NCBI RefSeq assembly: GCF_016917355.1
Contig: NZ_CP070304.1
Span: forward strand, 3,472,001 to 3,536,000
Length of the DNA: 64,000 nt
Direction of reading: 5' to 3'
Source of the DNA: Glaciimonas sp. PAMC28666
GTDB taxonomy: Bacteria > Pseudomonadota > Gammaproteobacteria > Burkholderiales > Burkholderiaceae_D
The position numbers were made by a program, and so were the translations under genes. This document shows, one piece after another, positions 51,374-60,274 of this stretch. Position 1 is the stretch's first letter. The number at the start of each line of letters is the position of its first letter. Below the pieces are notes generated by a model. That model was not told where the DNA came from and made no database searches. It was given only the letters and a program-made list of their open reading frames with translations.

Positions 51374-52591
51374 ATGAACCAAAAAATGGCAGCCGCAGAG
51401 ACACAACTTCCCGGACCGATCCCCATTGCCGAAACCAAGGATTACGCCGGCTTTCTAAAAAAGAATATGCGCGAATACGGCATGTTGCTGTCGTTGATAG
51501 CGATCATGGCGTTCTTTCAGTACATGACCGATGGCACGTTGATGCGGCCATTGAACCTTACCAATCTGGTATTGCAGAATAGTTATATCGTCATCATGGC
51601 GCTCGGCATGTTGATGGTGATTGTCGCAGGACATATCGATTTATCGGTGGGTTCCGTAGTGGGTTTTGTGGGTGCTTTGGCAGCGGTATTGATGGTGAAT
51701 TTCCACCTTAATTTTATCCTGACCATTATCATTTGTCTGATTGCCGGGGGCATTATTGGCGGCGCGCAGGGCTATTTTGTGGCGTTTTTCAGGATACCGT
51801 CATTTATCGTCACGTTGGCGGGGATGCTGGTTTTCAAGGGATTGACACTGGCGTTGCTGGACGGGCAATCCGTAGGGCCTTTTCCTGACACTTTTCAACG
51901 GCTCAGTTCGGGCTTTATTCCCGACCCGTTAAACGGCGTTGACTTGCGACTGACCTCTTTGCTAGCCGGTGTTGCGATTGCGGCTATATTGATTATCGTA
52001 AAAATGCGTGGGCGTTTAAGTCAGACCAAGCATGGAATGGAAGATGAACCATTGTCGTTTTTTGTATTGAAAAATATCGTCTTTGTGGCGATTATTATTT
52101 ACTTCAGTTATTTGCTATCGTCCTACAAAGGGATGCCGAACGTGTTGGTGATCATGTTTGTATTGATGGTGATATACACCTTCATCGCCAATCGTACAAC
52201 GTTAGGACGTCGAGTCTATGCTGTCGGGGGTAACGAGAAAGCGGCTAAATTATCCGGTATCAAAACCACGCGTGTATCCTTCTATACCTTTGTTAACATG
52301 GGTTTTCTGGCCGCATTGGCCGGACTTATTTTTGCAGCGCGTCTGAATACCGCGACACCAAAAGCGGGAACCGGTTTTGAGTTGGATGTGATCGCTGCCT
52401 GTTTTATCGGTGGTGCATCCGCATCCGGCGGCGTCGGCAAGGTCATGGGTGCTGTGATTGGCGCATTTGTGATGGGTGTCATGAATAACGGCATGTCAAT
52501 CATGGGAATCGGTATTGATTACCAGCAAGTGATCAAAGGCCTGGTGCTGCTGGCTGCTGTATGTGTTGATGTTTACAACAAAAATAAATAA
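51374..52591 (+). CDS. gguB: GguB-type sugar ABC transporter permease
   Basis: The 405-residue protein has about ten membrane segments and the BPD_transp_2-type permease signatures: MVIVAGHIDLSVGSVVGFVGALAA and GGNEKAAKLSGIKTTRVSFYTFVNMG, and near the end FIGGASASGGVGKVMGAVIGAFVMGVMNNGMS. These are typical of XylH/GguB channels. GGAG nine bases before the ATG at 51374 supports this start; an earlier in-frame ATG at 51350 overlaps gguA. It pairs with GguA and ChvE. Confidence 0.94.
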   Translation: MNQKMAAAETQLPGPIPIAETKDYAGFLKKNMREYGMLLSLIAIMAFFQYMTDGTLMRPLNLTNLVLQNSYIVIMALGMLMVIVAGHIDLSVGSVVGFVGALAAVLMVNFHLNFILTIIICLIAGGIIGGAQGYFVAFFRIPSFIVTLAGMLVFKGLTLALLDGQSVGPFPDTFQRLSSGFIPDPLNGVDLRLTSLLAGVAIAAILIIVKMRGRLSQTKHGMEDEPLSFFVLKNIVFVAIIIYFSYLLSSYKGMPNVLVIMFVLMVIYTFIANRTTLGRRVYAVGGNEKAAKLSGIKTTRVSFYTFVNMGFLAALAGLIFAARLNTATPKAGTGFELDVIAACFIGGASASGGVGKVMGAVIGAFVMGVMNNGMSIMGIGIDYQQVIKGLVLLAAVCVDVYNKNK

Positions 52592-52792
52592 GCGCAGTAC
52601 GTAGATACGGGACTTGAGTTCAGTACTTAGTTTCAGTCCTTAGTTTCAGCACTTAGGTTCAGTACTTAGGTTCGACAATCATTAAGTTGTAGATATTTAA
52701 CCACCAGTTTAATTTCACTCTTTCATTCGCAGCACGTACCTGTGTCCCGGTTAGCCGGTGGATGCTGCTCATCTTTCAAAAGAAGGTCAACG
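52592..52792. repeat. 13-bp tandem repeats between gguB and the dehydratase gene
   Basis: Within this 200-bp gap, 52619-52670 is four tandem 13-bp units TTCAG(T/C)(A/C)CTTAG(T/G), beginning 28 bp after the gguB stop. The rest holds no gene; the dehydratase start has an AAGAAGG ribosome-binding site. Confidence 0.85.
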
Positions 52793-54541
52793 ATGACTAT
52801 CGACAAAAAACGTCCACTACGTTCCGCAGAATGGTTTGGCAGTAACGACAAAAATGGTTTCATGTACCGCAGCTGGATGAAAAATCAAGGCATTCCCGAT
52901 CATGAATTTCAGGGAAAACCGATCATCGGTATTTGCAACACATGGTCCGAACTAACGCCATGTAATGCACATTTTCGGAAGATTGCAGAACACGTTAAAA
53001 ACGGCATTTTGGAGGCGGGCGGCTTTCCCGTCGAATTCCCGGTGTTCTCCAACGGTGAATCGAACCTGCGTCCGACGGCAATGCTGACCCGAAATCTGGC
53101 GAGTATTGACGTGGAAGAGTCGATTCGTGGGAATCCGATGGACGCGGTGGTGTTATTGGTCGGTTGCGATAAAACCACGCCAGCATTGCTGATGGGCGCA
53201 GCCAGTTGCGATGTCCCGGCAATCGTCGTCACCGGCGGTCCGATGCTGAACGGCAAGCACAACGGCAAAGATATCGGTTCCGGCACGGCGGTATGGCAAC
53301 TGAGCGAAGCTGTCAAGGCGGGTCAAATTTCCCTGCACGAGTTTATGTCAGCAGAAGCCGGTATGTCGCGTTCGGCCGGAACCTGCAATACCATGGGAAC
53401 GGCATCGACAATGGCCTGTATGGCCGAAGCGCTTGGCACTTCATTGCCGCACAATGCGGCGATTCCGGCAGTTGATTCGCGTCGGTATGTATTGGCGCAT
53501 ATGTCGGGAATGCGGATTGTCGAGATGGTATGGGAAGATTTACGCCTGTCCAAAATTTTGACGCGTGAAGCGTTCGAAAATGCGATCCGGGTTAACGCCG
53601 CCATCGGTGGTTCAACCAACGCTGTGATCCATCTGAAAGCCATTGCTGGCCGTATCGGCGTTAATCTGGAACTGGAAGATTGGACCAATATCGGCCGCGG
53701 CACGCCAACGATCGTTGACCTGCAACCGTCCGGTCGCTTCCTGATGGAAGAGTTTTATTACGCCGGTGGCTTGCCCGGCGTTTTACGCCGACTTGGCGAA
53801 GGTAATTTGCTGCCGCACAAAGATGCACTGACCGTGAATGGAAAATCGATCTGGGAAAACACGTTAAGCGCGCCAGTGTACAACGACGAGGTCATTCGGA
53901 CTTTGGACAATCCGCTGATTGCGGATGGTGGAATTTGCATTTTGCGCGGCAATCTTGCACCGCGTGGCGCTGTATTAAAGCCCTCCGCTGCCTCTCCGGA
54001 GTTGATGCAACATCGTGGCCGTGCGGTAGTGTTTGAGGATTTCGCTCATTACAAAACACGCATCAATGATCCCGATCTGGACGTTGACGCAAGCTCCGTA
54101 TTGGTGATGAAAAATTGCGGTCCCAAAGGCTATCCTGGCATGGCTGAGGTCGGCAATATGGGCCTTCCACCAAAATTGTTAGCGCAAGGTGTGAAGGACA
54201 TGGTGCGGATTTCCGATGCAAGAATGAGCGGCACCGCGTACGGCACAGTTGTGCTGCATGTTGCGCCTGAGGCGGCCGCAGGCGGTCCGCTCGGCATTGT
54301 TCAGGATGGCGACTGGATTGAACTGGACTGCCACGCAGGGCGATTGCATCTGGATATCAGCGATGCAGAAATGGCGGAGCGTCAGACCGCACGCGCTGCG
54401 GCACCGGATCCCAACGCGCCAACCATGAAGGGCGGTTATCAACAACTTTATATTGACCGCGTGCTGCAAGCGGATGAGGGCTGTGATTTCGACTTTTTGG
54501 TCGGTTGCCGCGGTTCAGCAGTGCCGAAGCATTCACACTAG
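52793..54541 (+). CDS. IlvD/EDD-family pentonate dehydratase (L-arabonate or D-xylonate)
   Basis: The 582-residue protein is an IlvD/Edd-family iron-sulfur dehydratase with sugar-acid subgroup marks. They are LRSAEWFGSNDKNGFMYRSWMKNQGIPD at the start, GICNTWSELTPCNAHFR (Fe-S cysteine), VLLVGCDKTTPALLMGAASCDVPAIVVTGGPM, SAGTCNTMGTASTMA (Fe-S cysteine) and AAIGGSTNAVIHL. It removes water from L-arabonate or D-xylonate to give the 2-keto-3-deoxy acid. The neighbours, a pentose-binding transporter and a GguC/AraD1 protein, agree. The ATG at 52793 has AAGAAGG before it; a longer frame begins at 52742 with no site. Distinguishing arabonate from xylonate is not possible by eye. Confidence 0.9.
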   Translation: MTIDKKRPLRSAEWFGSNDKNGFMYRSWMKNQGIPDHEFQGKPIIGICNTWSELTPCNAHFRKIAEHVKNGILEAGGFPVEFPVFSNGESNLRPTAMLTRNLASIDVEESIRGNPMDAVVLLVGCDKTTPALLMGAASCDVPAIVVTGGPMLNGKHNGKDIGSGTAVWQLSEAVKAGQISLHEFMSAEAGMSRSAGTCNTMGTASTMACMAEALGTSLPHNAAIPAVDSRRYVLAHMSGMRIVEMVWEDLRLSKILTREAFENAIRVNAAIGGSTNAVIHLKAIAGRIGVNLELEDWTNIGRGTPTIVDLQPSGRFLMEEFYYAGGLPGVLRRLGEGNLLPHKDALTVNGKSIWENTLSAPVYNDEVIRTLDNPLIADGGICILRGNLAPRGAVLKPSAASPELMQHRGRAVVFEDFAHYKTRINDPDLDVDASSVLVMKNCGPKGYPGMAEVGNMGLPPKLLAQGVKDMVRISDARMSGTAYGTVVLHVAPEAAAGGPLGIVQDGDWIELDCHAGRLHLDISDAEMAERQTARAAAPDPNAPTMKGGYQQLYIDRVLQADEGCDFDFLVGCRGSAVPKHSH

Positions 54542-54627
54542 GCCCTGGCTAGCACCATTGGGCAAGCTTCGACCTGTGGATCGGATCGATCAATCGATTC
54601 AAAAACCGTATTAAAACCGGAATAGCT

Positions 54628-55623
54628 ATGTTATTAGTTCAAATTAAACAACCTGACAACAGCCGCCGTATTGGTGTTCTGGAGAATGACAATCAGTCGA
54701 TTCGTCTGATTGAGGGCTACATAACAACTTACGCGTTGGCGCAGGCGGCTATTGCTAATAAGACATCGTTAAGAAATTTGGCAAGCGGTGCGCTCGGTGA
54801 GACATTGGTGGATTACGCCACCGTCGCCGGACAAGGGCGACTATTGGCTCCGTTGGATCATACTGATGACGCGCATTGCTTTGTTACGGGAACGGGCTTG
54901 ACCCATCTCGGCAGTGCCGATGGTCGTGACGCAATGCATAAAAAGGTCAATGATAGCGAGACGCTGACTGATAGCATGAAAATGTTTCGGATGGGTCTTG
55001 ATGGCGGCAAGCCAGCCGCGGACGCGCTCGGCGTGCAGCCCGAATGGTTTTATAAGGGTGACGGCTCTATCGTGCGTGTCAGCGGCGAAGCGTTGACGAT
55101 GCCGCACTTTGCACTCGATGGCGGAGAAGAGCCGGAAATTGCTGGGCTGTATTTGATCGGCGCGGACGGATCGCCTTACCGTTTGGGTTATGCAATTGGT
55201 AATGAATTCTCGGACCATGTGACGGAGCGCCAGAATTACCTTTATTTGGCTCATTCCAAGTTGCGCCAATGCGCACTTGGACCAGCGTTGTTGCTGGGAG
55301 AGTTGCCATCCCATGTGGAAGGGATGTCGCGCATTCTCGATACCGGCGGTGCTGTGCGTTGGGAGAAGCCGTTCCTTAGCGGCGAGGACAACATGTCACA
55401 TACCGTCGCTAATTTGGAATATCATCATTTTAAATATCCGTTATTTTGCCGCCCGGGCGACGTCCACGTTCATTTTTTTGGCACGGCGACTTTAAGTTGC
55501 GTGGATGGAATTGTGGTCGCGGCAGGCGAGACATTTGAGATCGACGTGGCAGCATTTGGGCCGCCTTTGCGCAATCAACTGGCGGTCGAAAAACTAACGC
55601 GTCCGGTTATTCATTCGCTTTAA
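54628..55623 (+). CDS. gguC: GguC/AraD1-type 2-keto-3-deoxy-pentonate dehydratase (FAH fold)
   Basis: The 331-residue protein resembles GguC, also called AraD1, a member of the fumarylacetoacetate-hydrolase superfamily found with chvE-gguAB. Visible blocks are LAPLDHTDDAHCFVTGTGLTHLGSADGRDAMH, EWFYKGDGSIV, GGEEPEIAGLYLIG, GYAIGNEFSDHVTERQNYLYLAHSKLRQC and HVHFFGTATLS. Members are reported to dehydrate 2-keto-3-deoxy-L-arabonate to 2-oxoglutarate semialdehyde, the step between the dehydratase and dehydrogenase encoded on either side. Acidic residues in EFSD and EEPE are likely metal ligands. It is a different fold from the AraD at 2227-3156, which does the same type of reaction. Confidence 0.85.
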   Translation: MLLVQIKQPDNSRRIGVLENDNQSIRLIEGYITTYALAQAAIANKTSLRNLASGALGETLVDYATVAGQGRLLAPLDHTDDAHCFVTGTGLTHLGSADGRDAMHKKVNDSETLTDSMKMFRMGLDGGKPAADALGVQPEWFYKGDGSIVRVSGEALTMPHFALDGGEEPEIAGLYLIGADGSPYRLGYAIGNEFSDHVTERQNYLYLAHSKLRQCALGPALLLGELPSHVEGMSRILDTGGAVRWEKPFLSGEDNMSHTVANLEYHHFKYPLFCRPGDVHVHFFGTATLSCVDGIVVAAGETFEIDVAAFGPPLRNQLAVEKLTRPVIHSL

Positions 55624-55677
55624 GATAAGCGTGCGCTAATTCATCAAAAATATGCCTTCATCGGCAAAGGAACATCA

Positions 55678-57255
55678 TTGAATATCACGGGTCAGGCGCT
55701 GATTGGCGCCCATAGTGTCACGGGCGAGGGTGCAGTATTTTCTGCGTACAGCCCTGTTTTAGGCGACAACATCGCGCCAGATTTTCATACTGTCAACGAG
55801 GCACAGATAGACCAGGCCTGCCGACTGGCGCAGCAAGCCTTTGATGGCTATCGCGCTACCGATCCTGAGACGCGTGCGCGCTTTCTTGAAACTATCGCCC
55901 AAAAAATTATCGATCTGGGCGAGCCGCTGATTGCGCGCGCCATGGCCGAAAGCGGCTTGCCTCAGGCACGCCTCGAAGGTGAGCGTGGTCGCACCGTCGG
56001 ACAATTAAAATTATTTGCTGAAGTGTTACGCGAAGGTTCGTGGCTGGACGCGCGGATCGATCCTGCGTTGCCGGAGCGGAAGCCGTTGCCAAGGGTTGAT
56101 CTGCGTATGCGCATGATTGCATTGGGTCCGGTTGCCGTGTTTGGGGCCAGCAATTTTCCGCTGGCGTTTTCCGTAGCCGGTGGCGATACTGCTGCGGCGC
56201 TCGCTGCTGGTTGTCCGGTCGTGGTGAAGGCGCATCCGGCCCATCCCGGAACTTCCGAAATGGTTGGTCGTGCGATTCAACTGGCGGTGGCGGAGTGCAA
56301 CTTGCCGGAAGGCGTATTTTCTTTGTTGACCGGAATTGGTAATGACCTGGGTACCGCGCTGGTGCGTCATCCTGCCATTCAGGCAGTGGGTTTTACTGGT
56401 TCCCGTCAGGGCGGTCTGGCGCTGATGGCGGCCGCGGCTGCGCGTCCGCAACCGATTCCTGTGTATGCAGAGATGAGCAGCATTAATCCTGTGTTCATGA
56501 TGCCGCATGCATTGTCTGCGCGCGGTGAGACGCTGGCGACCAGCTTTGTCGATTCTCTGGTCATGGGCGTGGGGCAGTTTTGTACCAATCCGGGTTTGGT
56601 CCTGGGCTTGGCCGGAGCAGATTTTGAACGCTTCACGACGCTCGCTGCCGAGCAATTATCGCAGCGCACAGCGGCTACGATGTTGAGCGCAGGCATACAC
56701 GACGCGTATCAAAAAGGGGTGAGCAGGTTAGCTGCCAATGCGGAGGTGCGCGATCTAAGCCGAGGTGTTGGCGTGGATGGTGCATGCAAAGGTACGCCTG
56801 CGTTATTTTCTGCCAGCGCCGCCGATTTTCTGGGTGATGCACACTTGTCCGAAGAGATTTTCGGCCCGACATCGTTGCTGATAAGTTGTGCCGATATGAC
56901 CGAGATGCAGCAGGTTGCAGAGCATCTTGAAGGTCAACTAACTGCGACGTTGCAAATGGATCAAGGCGACTATGACGCAGTGCGCACTTTGCTGCCAATC
57001 CTGGAGCGCAAAGTAGGCCGCATTCTGGCGAATGGGTTTCCAACGGGCGTCGAAGTGTCGTATTCAATGGTGCATGGCGGACCTTTCCCTTCGACTTCCG
57101 ATGGTCGCAGCACGTCTGTCGGGAGCGCCGCTATTGAAAGATTCTTGCGTCCGGTGTCGTATCAAAATCTTCCTCAGGAGCTGTTGCCAGCGGCTATTCA
57201 AGATAGCAATCCGTTGGCAATCTGGCAGAGGGTGAATGGTAAACTAGCAAAATAA
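55678..57255 (+). CDS. Alpha-ketoglutarate semialdehyde dehydrogenase, second copy
   Basis: The 525-residue ALDH is a paralogue of the enzyme at 3230-4822. It shares [17 protein letters not shown](S/A)[13 protein letters not shown], the glutamate block YAEMSSINP and the catalytic cysteine in [10 protein letters not shown]. It oxidises 2-oxoglutarate semialdehyde to 2-oxoglutarate, the last step of the Weimberg-type pentose pathway encoded around it. The start is TTG with AAGGA five bases upstream. It is 54 bp after gguC and should be co-transcribed. The two copies differ mainly in the N-terminal 50 residues and in the region after the active site. Confidence 0.92.
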   Translation: MNITGQALIGAHSVTGEGAVFSAYSPVLGDNIAPDFHTVNEAQIDQACRLAQQAFDGYRATDPETRARFLETIAQKIIDLGEPLIARAMAESGLPQARLEGERGRTVGQLKLFAEVLREGSWLDARIDPALPERKPLPRVDLRMRMIALGPVAVFGASNFPLAFSVAGGDTAAALAAGCPVVVKAHPAHPGTSEMVGRAIQLAVAECNLPEGVFSLLTGIGNDLGTALVRHPAIQAVGFTGSRQGGLALMAAAAARPQPIPVYAEMSSINPVFMMPHALSARGETLATSFVDSLVMGVGQFCTNPGLVLGLAGADFERFTTLAAEQLSQRTAATMLSAGIHDAYQKGVSRLAANAEVRDLSRGVGVDGACKGTPALFSASAADFLGDAHLSEEIFGPTSLLISCADMTEMQQVAEHLEGQLTATLQMDQGDYDAVRTLLPILERKVGRILANGFPTGVEVSYSMVHGGPFPSTSDGRSTSVGSAAIERFLRPVSYQNLPQELLPAAIQDSNPLAIWQRVNGKLAK

Positions 57256-57356
57256 CGGTCAGTTATTGCCTCCTGAGCCGCTCGATGAAAGGCCGCTCAG
57301 GAACGATGGCGAGAACAAGAATCTTAGAAGATGTAACAGTACCACCTGGAGCAGGT

Positions 57357-58145
57357 ATGGCAGTAGTACAAAAAGCGATCAAAGATTTGGCGCACTATCC
57401 AAGCTTGAAGGGAAAGCGTGTTTTCATTACCGGTGGTGGCACCGGGATTGGCGAGGCGCTGGTCAGTGCGTTTGCCGAGCAAGGTGCATTAGTTGCTTTT
57501 GTCGATATCGCGACGGAAGCGAGCGAGGCCTTATGCACGCGTTTGGCTTCAGCCGGGCTGCCTGCGCCATTGTTTCGGCATTGCGATATCCGTGACATAG
57601 TCTTGCTGCAAGCAACGATGGCAGCAATGGCGCGAGAGATAGGGGATTTTGATGTACTGGTGAACAATGCTGCCAATGACACACGACACGCGGTTGAAGA
57701 TGTCAGCGTGGAGTTTTGGGATAACAATATTGCGGTCAATCAGCGGCCATTATTTTTTACCTGTCAGGCGGCGTTGGCCGGGATGAAGAAAAAGGGCGGC
57801 GGTTCGATTATTAATTTTAGTTCGATCAGCTGGCATCTGGGAAACGGTGGCTATCCGGCTTATGTCACCGCCAAGTCGGCAGTGATCGGGTTGACGCGTG
57901 GGTTGGCGCGCGATTTTGGCCCGCATAATATTCGTGTCAACACCGTCACGCCGGGTTGGGTTATAACGGAACGACAGAACGAATTATGGCTGGATGAAAA
58001 GGGTGAAGCGGACATCAAACGCAACCAGTGCCTGTCGGGTAAATTACTGCCTTGGCATCTTGCGCGCATGGTCCTGTTTTTGGCTTCGGACGATAGCGTC
58101 ATGTGTACCTCGCAGGAATTTATTGTTGATGCCGGATGGAGTTAA
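57357..58145 (+). CDS. SDR sugar dehydrogenase, XylB/D-xylose 1-dehydrogenase-like
   Basis: The short-chain dehydrogenase has the NAD(P)-binding TGGGTGIG, the NNAAND block and the catalytic Ser...Tyr-x-x-x-Lys in SSISWHLGNGGYPAYVTAKSA. The stretch YPSLKGKRVFITGG and the DRH-like TRHAVEDV and ISWHLG parts resemble Caulobacter XylB, D-xylose 1-dehydrogenase. A sugar dehydrogenase making the lactone is the missing first step for the cluster, which supports the role. GGAG five bases before the ATG at 57357 fits best (262 residues); ATGs at 57285 and 57306 would add an extension rich in charged residues. L-Arabinose or D-galactose are possible alternative substrates. No lactonase gene is visible. 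Confidence 0.85.
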   Translation: MAVVQKAIKDLAHYPSLKGKRVFITGGGTGIGEALVSAFAEQGALVAFVDIATEASEALCTRLASAGLPAPLFRHCDIRDIVLLQATMAAMAREIGDFDVLVNNAANDTRHAVEDVSVEFWDNNIAVNQRPLFFTCQAALAGMKKKGGGSIINFSSISWHLGNGGYPAYVTAKSAVIGLTRGLARDFGPHNIRVNTVTPGWVITERQNELWLDEKGEADIKRNQCLSGKLLPWHLARMVLFLASDDSVMCTSQEFIVDAGWS

Positions 58146-58171
58146 CCTGCCGGGTGGCGATAACCGTTAAT

Positions 58172-58603
58172 TTAGAAGGCGATGATGACGACCGACCCGG
58201 CGACGATCAACGATCCTCCAATGGCGATTGGCCAGGTCAATTGCTCACCAGCAAATAACAGCCCTAATACGATAGCGAAGGCAACACTGAGCTTGTCGAT
58301 GGGTGCTACTTTTGTGATCGGCCCGATTTGCAGGGCATGGTAATAACACAGCCAGGACAGGCCGGTGGCGATGGCGGACAATGCCAGAAATAGCCAGTTG
58401 CTGGAAGCAACCAGCGCGGGCTTTTCCCACTCGTTGCGTAACGTCACAATACCCGCAATAACAAACAAAATAATCACCGTACGGATGAACGTTGCGAAGT
58501 TCGAGTTCATTCCGGTGACGCCAAATTTTCCGAAGATGGCAGTCAGACCGGCAAAGAAAGCCGATCCAAGTGCATATAATTGCCAACTATTACGCAGATC
58601 CAT
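58172..58603 (-). CDS. Half-size EamA-family membrane protein
   Basis: The 143-residue protein has about five predicted segments and corresponds to a single EamA repeat, while standard DMT transporters have two. It begins SWQLYALGSAFFAGLTAIFGKFGV and ends IAIGGSLIVAGSVVIIAF. Single-repeat members are thought to work as dimers and are annotated as small transporters. GGAG seven bases before the ATG. It is convergent with the sugar dehydrogenase gene (27 bp between stops) and follows the efflux genes on the same strand. The cargo is unknown. Confidence 0.82.
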   Translation of the reverse strand: MDLRNSWQLYALGSAFFAGLTAIFGKFGVTGMNSNFATFIRTVIILFVIAGIVTLRNEWEKPALVASSNWLFLALSAIATGLSWLCYYHALQIGPITKVAPIDKLSVAFAIVLGLLFAGEQLTWPIAIGGSLIVAGSVVIIAF

Positions 58604-58649
58604 AGGATGCTCCTTAGTCGTCCATCAAGCCGATTGCAAGACTAAAAAT

Positions 58650-60170
58650 TTAATTTGTAACCGGTGCTGTTTTAGCCGGTTTTCCGTTGTTCAAGGACGC
58701 GCTATCGGGCAACTCTGACTGATTCCAGCCTCCACCTAATGCCGCGATTAGCTGCACGCTAGCGGCCATGCGACGATTGAGAATGCCAAGTGCCGTATTT
58801 TCTGCGCTCAGTGCAGTGGCCTGGACCGTCGCTACGCTGGTGTAGTTAACCAAGCCCGCTTTGTATTGATTCAGGATCAGGGTGACCGCCTTGCGTGCTG
58901 ATACCACCGTTTCGTCCTGCACCTGTGCTTCCTGCTCCAATATTCTCAATGCTGCAAGATTATCTTCAACCTCCTGGAAGCTGGTCAGCACCGCTTGCTT
59001 ATAACCGGCGACGGTACTGTCGTAGTTAGCGATAGCCTGATCGGTTTGGGCCTTGCGCGCGCCACCGTCGAAAATCGTTTGTGCCAGCGCCGGTCCGAGC
59101 GACCAGACTCTGCTTGGCAAGCTTAACCAATTGACGAAGCTGTTACTTTCAAAACCACCGGATGCCGACAGCGTCAGGGCAGGGAAGTACGCTGCCTTTG
59201 CCACGCCGATCTGAGCGTTAGCTGCAGCGGCCAGCCGTTCCGCGGCGCTAATGTCCGGACGGCGCTCCAGTAGCGATGAGGGGATACCTGTCGGGATAGC
59301 AGGGACGACCGCAGCCAATGGCATCGGCGCAATCGAAAAGGTCGATGCGGGTTGCCCCACCAATAAAGCGATGGCATGCTCGGTTTGAGCGCGTTGCACG
59401 CCGAGATCGATCATCTGCGCTTGCGCTGATTTTAATTGGGTTTGCGCCTGTATCACATCCGACTGGGCGACCACGCCTGCTGCGTATTGGTTTTGGGTCA
59501 GCGTGAATGACTTCTGATAAGCCGCGACGGTATCGTTTAGTAATTTGTTCTGCGCATCGAGTATCCGTAATAGCCAGTAGTCCTGCGCCAGCGCAGATTG
59601 TGCGCTCAACTTCGCGGCCTGTAAGTTGGCGGCACTGGCCTGGGCATTGGCTTGATTTGATTCAACCGTACGTCGCACCTGGCCCCACAGATCCGGTTCC
59701 CAGCTTGCGTTCAGCGATAGCGAATTGGTAGTTGAGGCAGTGCCGTTATTGTTGCTCGTCAGGTTGCTATTTCCACTGCGACCGTTGGCACCACCGCTAC
59801 CGGAACGAGTGGAAGAAACATTCGCGCCAATGGTCGGAAAATACGCTGCACGAGACTGTTGCACCAAGGCGCGCGCCTGGCGATATTTTGCTTCAGCCTG
59901 CGCCAGATTCTGATTGGATATCTCAATCTGGGTGATGAGCGAATTGAGTATCGGATCGTTATAGCTTTCCCACCAATGGTCGCCAACTTCGTGGTCGCGC
60001 GGTTGGGCGACCTTCCAGTCCTTGGACTCTTTGAACGCAGTTGGGGTGTCCATCACAGGACGAACGTAATCGGGACCAACGGCACAAGCGCTTAACAGCG
60101 CGACCGACAACAAAGACACCGTAAGTGGCTTCCGAACGAAGTTCAATCCTGATTCTCTAAACTGTTTCAT
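58650..60170 (-). CDS. Outer-membrane efflux lipoprotein (OprM/NodT family)
   Basis: The protein of 506 residues has a lipoprotein signal with the lipobox LLSAC (the cysteine is at about residue 29 from this start), then VGPDYVRPVMDTP, WWESYNDPILN, and two repeated TolC-like helical halves with 'ANAQIGVAKAAYFPALTLSASGGF' near the middle of the second. It is the outer-membrane channel for the RND pump encoded upstream. A short Gly/Ser/Asn-rich insertion (about residues 126-150) lies in the first half. An ATG four codons earlier (60182) is an alternative start. Confidence 0.92.
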   Translation of the reverse strand: MKQFRESGLNFVRKPLTVSLLSVALLSACAVGPDYVRPVMDTPTAFKESKDWKVAQPRDHEVGDHWWESYNDPILNSLITQIEISNQNLAQAEAKYRQARALVQQSRAAYFPTIGANVSSTRSGSGGANGRSGNSNLTSNNNGTASTTNSLSLNASWEPDLWGQVRRTVESNQANAQASAANLQAAKLSAQSALAQDYWLLRILDAQNKLLNDTVAAYQKSFTLTQNQYAAGVVAQSDVIQAQTQLKSAQAQMIDLGVQRAQTEHAIALLVGQPASTFSIAPMPLAAVVPAIPTGIPSSLLERRPDISAAERLAAAANAQIGVAKAAYFPALTLSASGGFESNSFVNWLSLPSRVWSLGPALAQTIFDGGARKAQTDQAIANYDSTVAGYKQAVLTSFQEVEDNLAALRILEQEAQVQDETVVSARKAVTLILNQYKAGLVNYTSVATVQATALSAENTALGILNRRMAASVQLIAALGGGWNQSELPDSASLNNGKPAKTAPVTN

Positions 60171-60274
60171 ATCAATTTCCATCCGCTGATTGGGCCGAAA
60201 AAGCAGCCCTGAAAATATATAAAAAATCTTGCGCCAGACGCTATGCGTTATTCCGCGCTGTATTTTGCTTGCCG

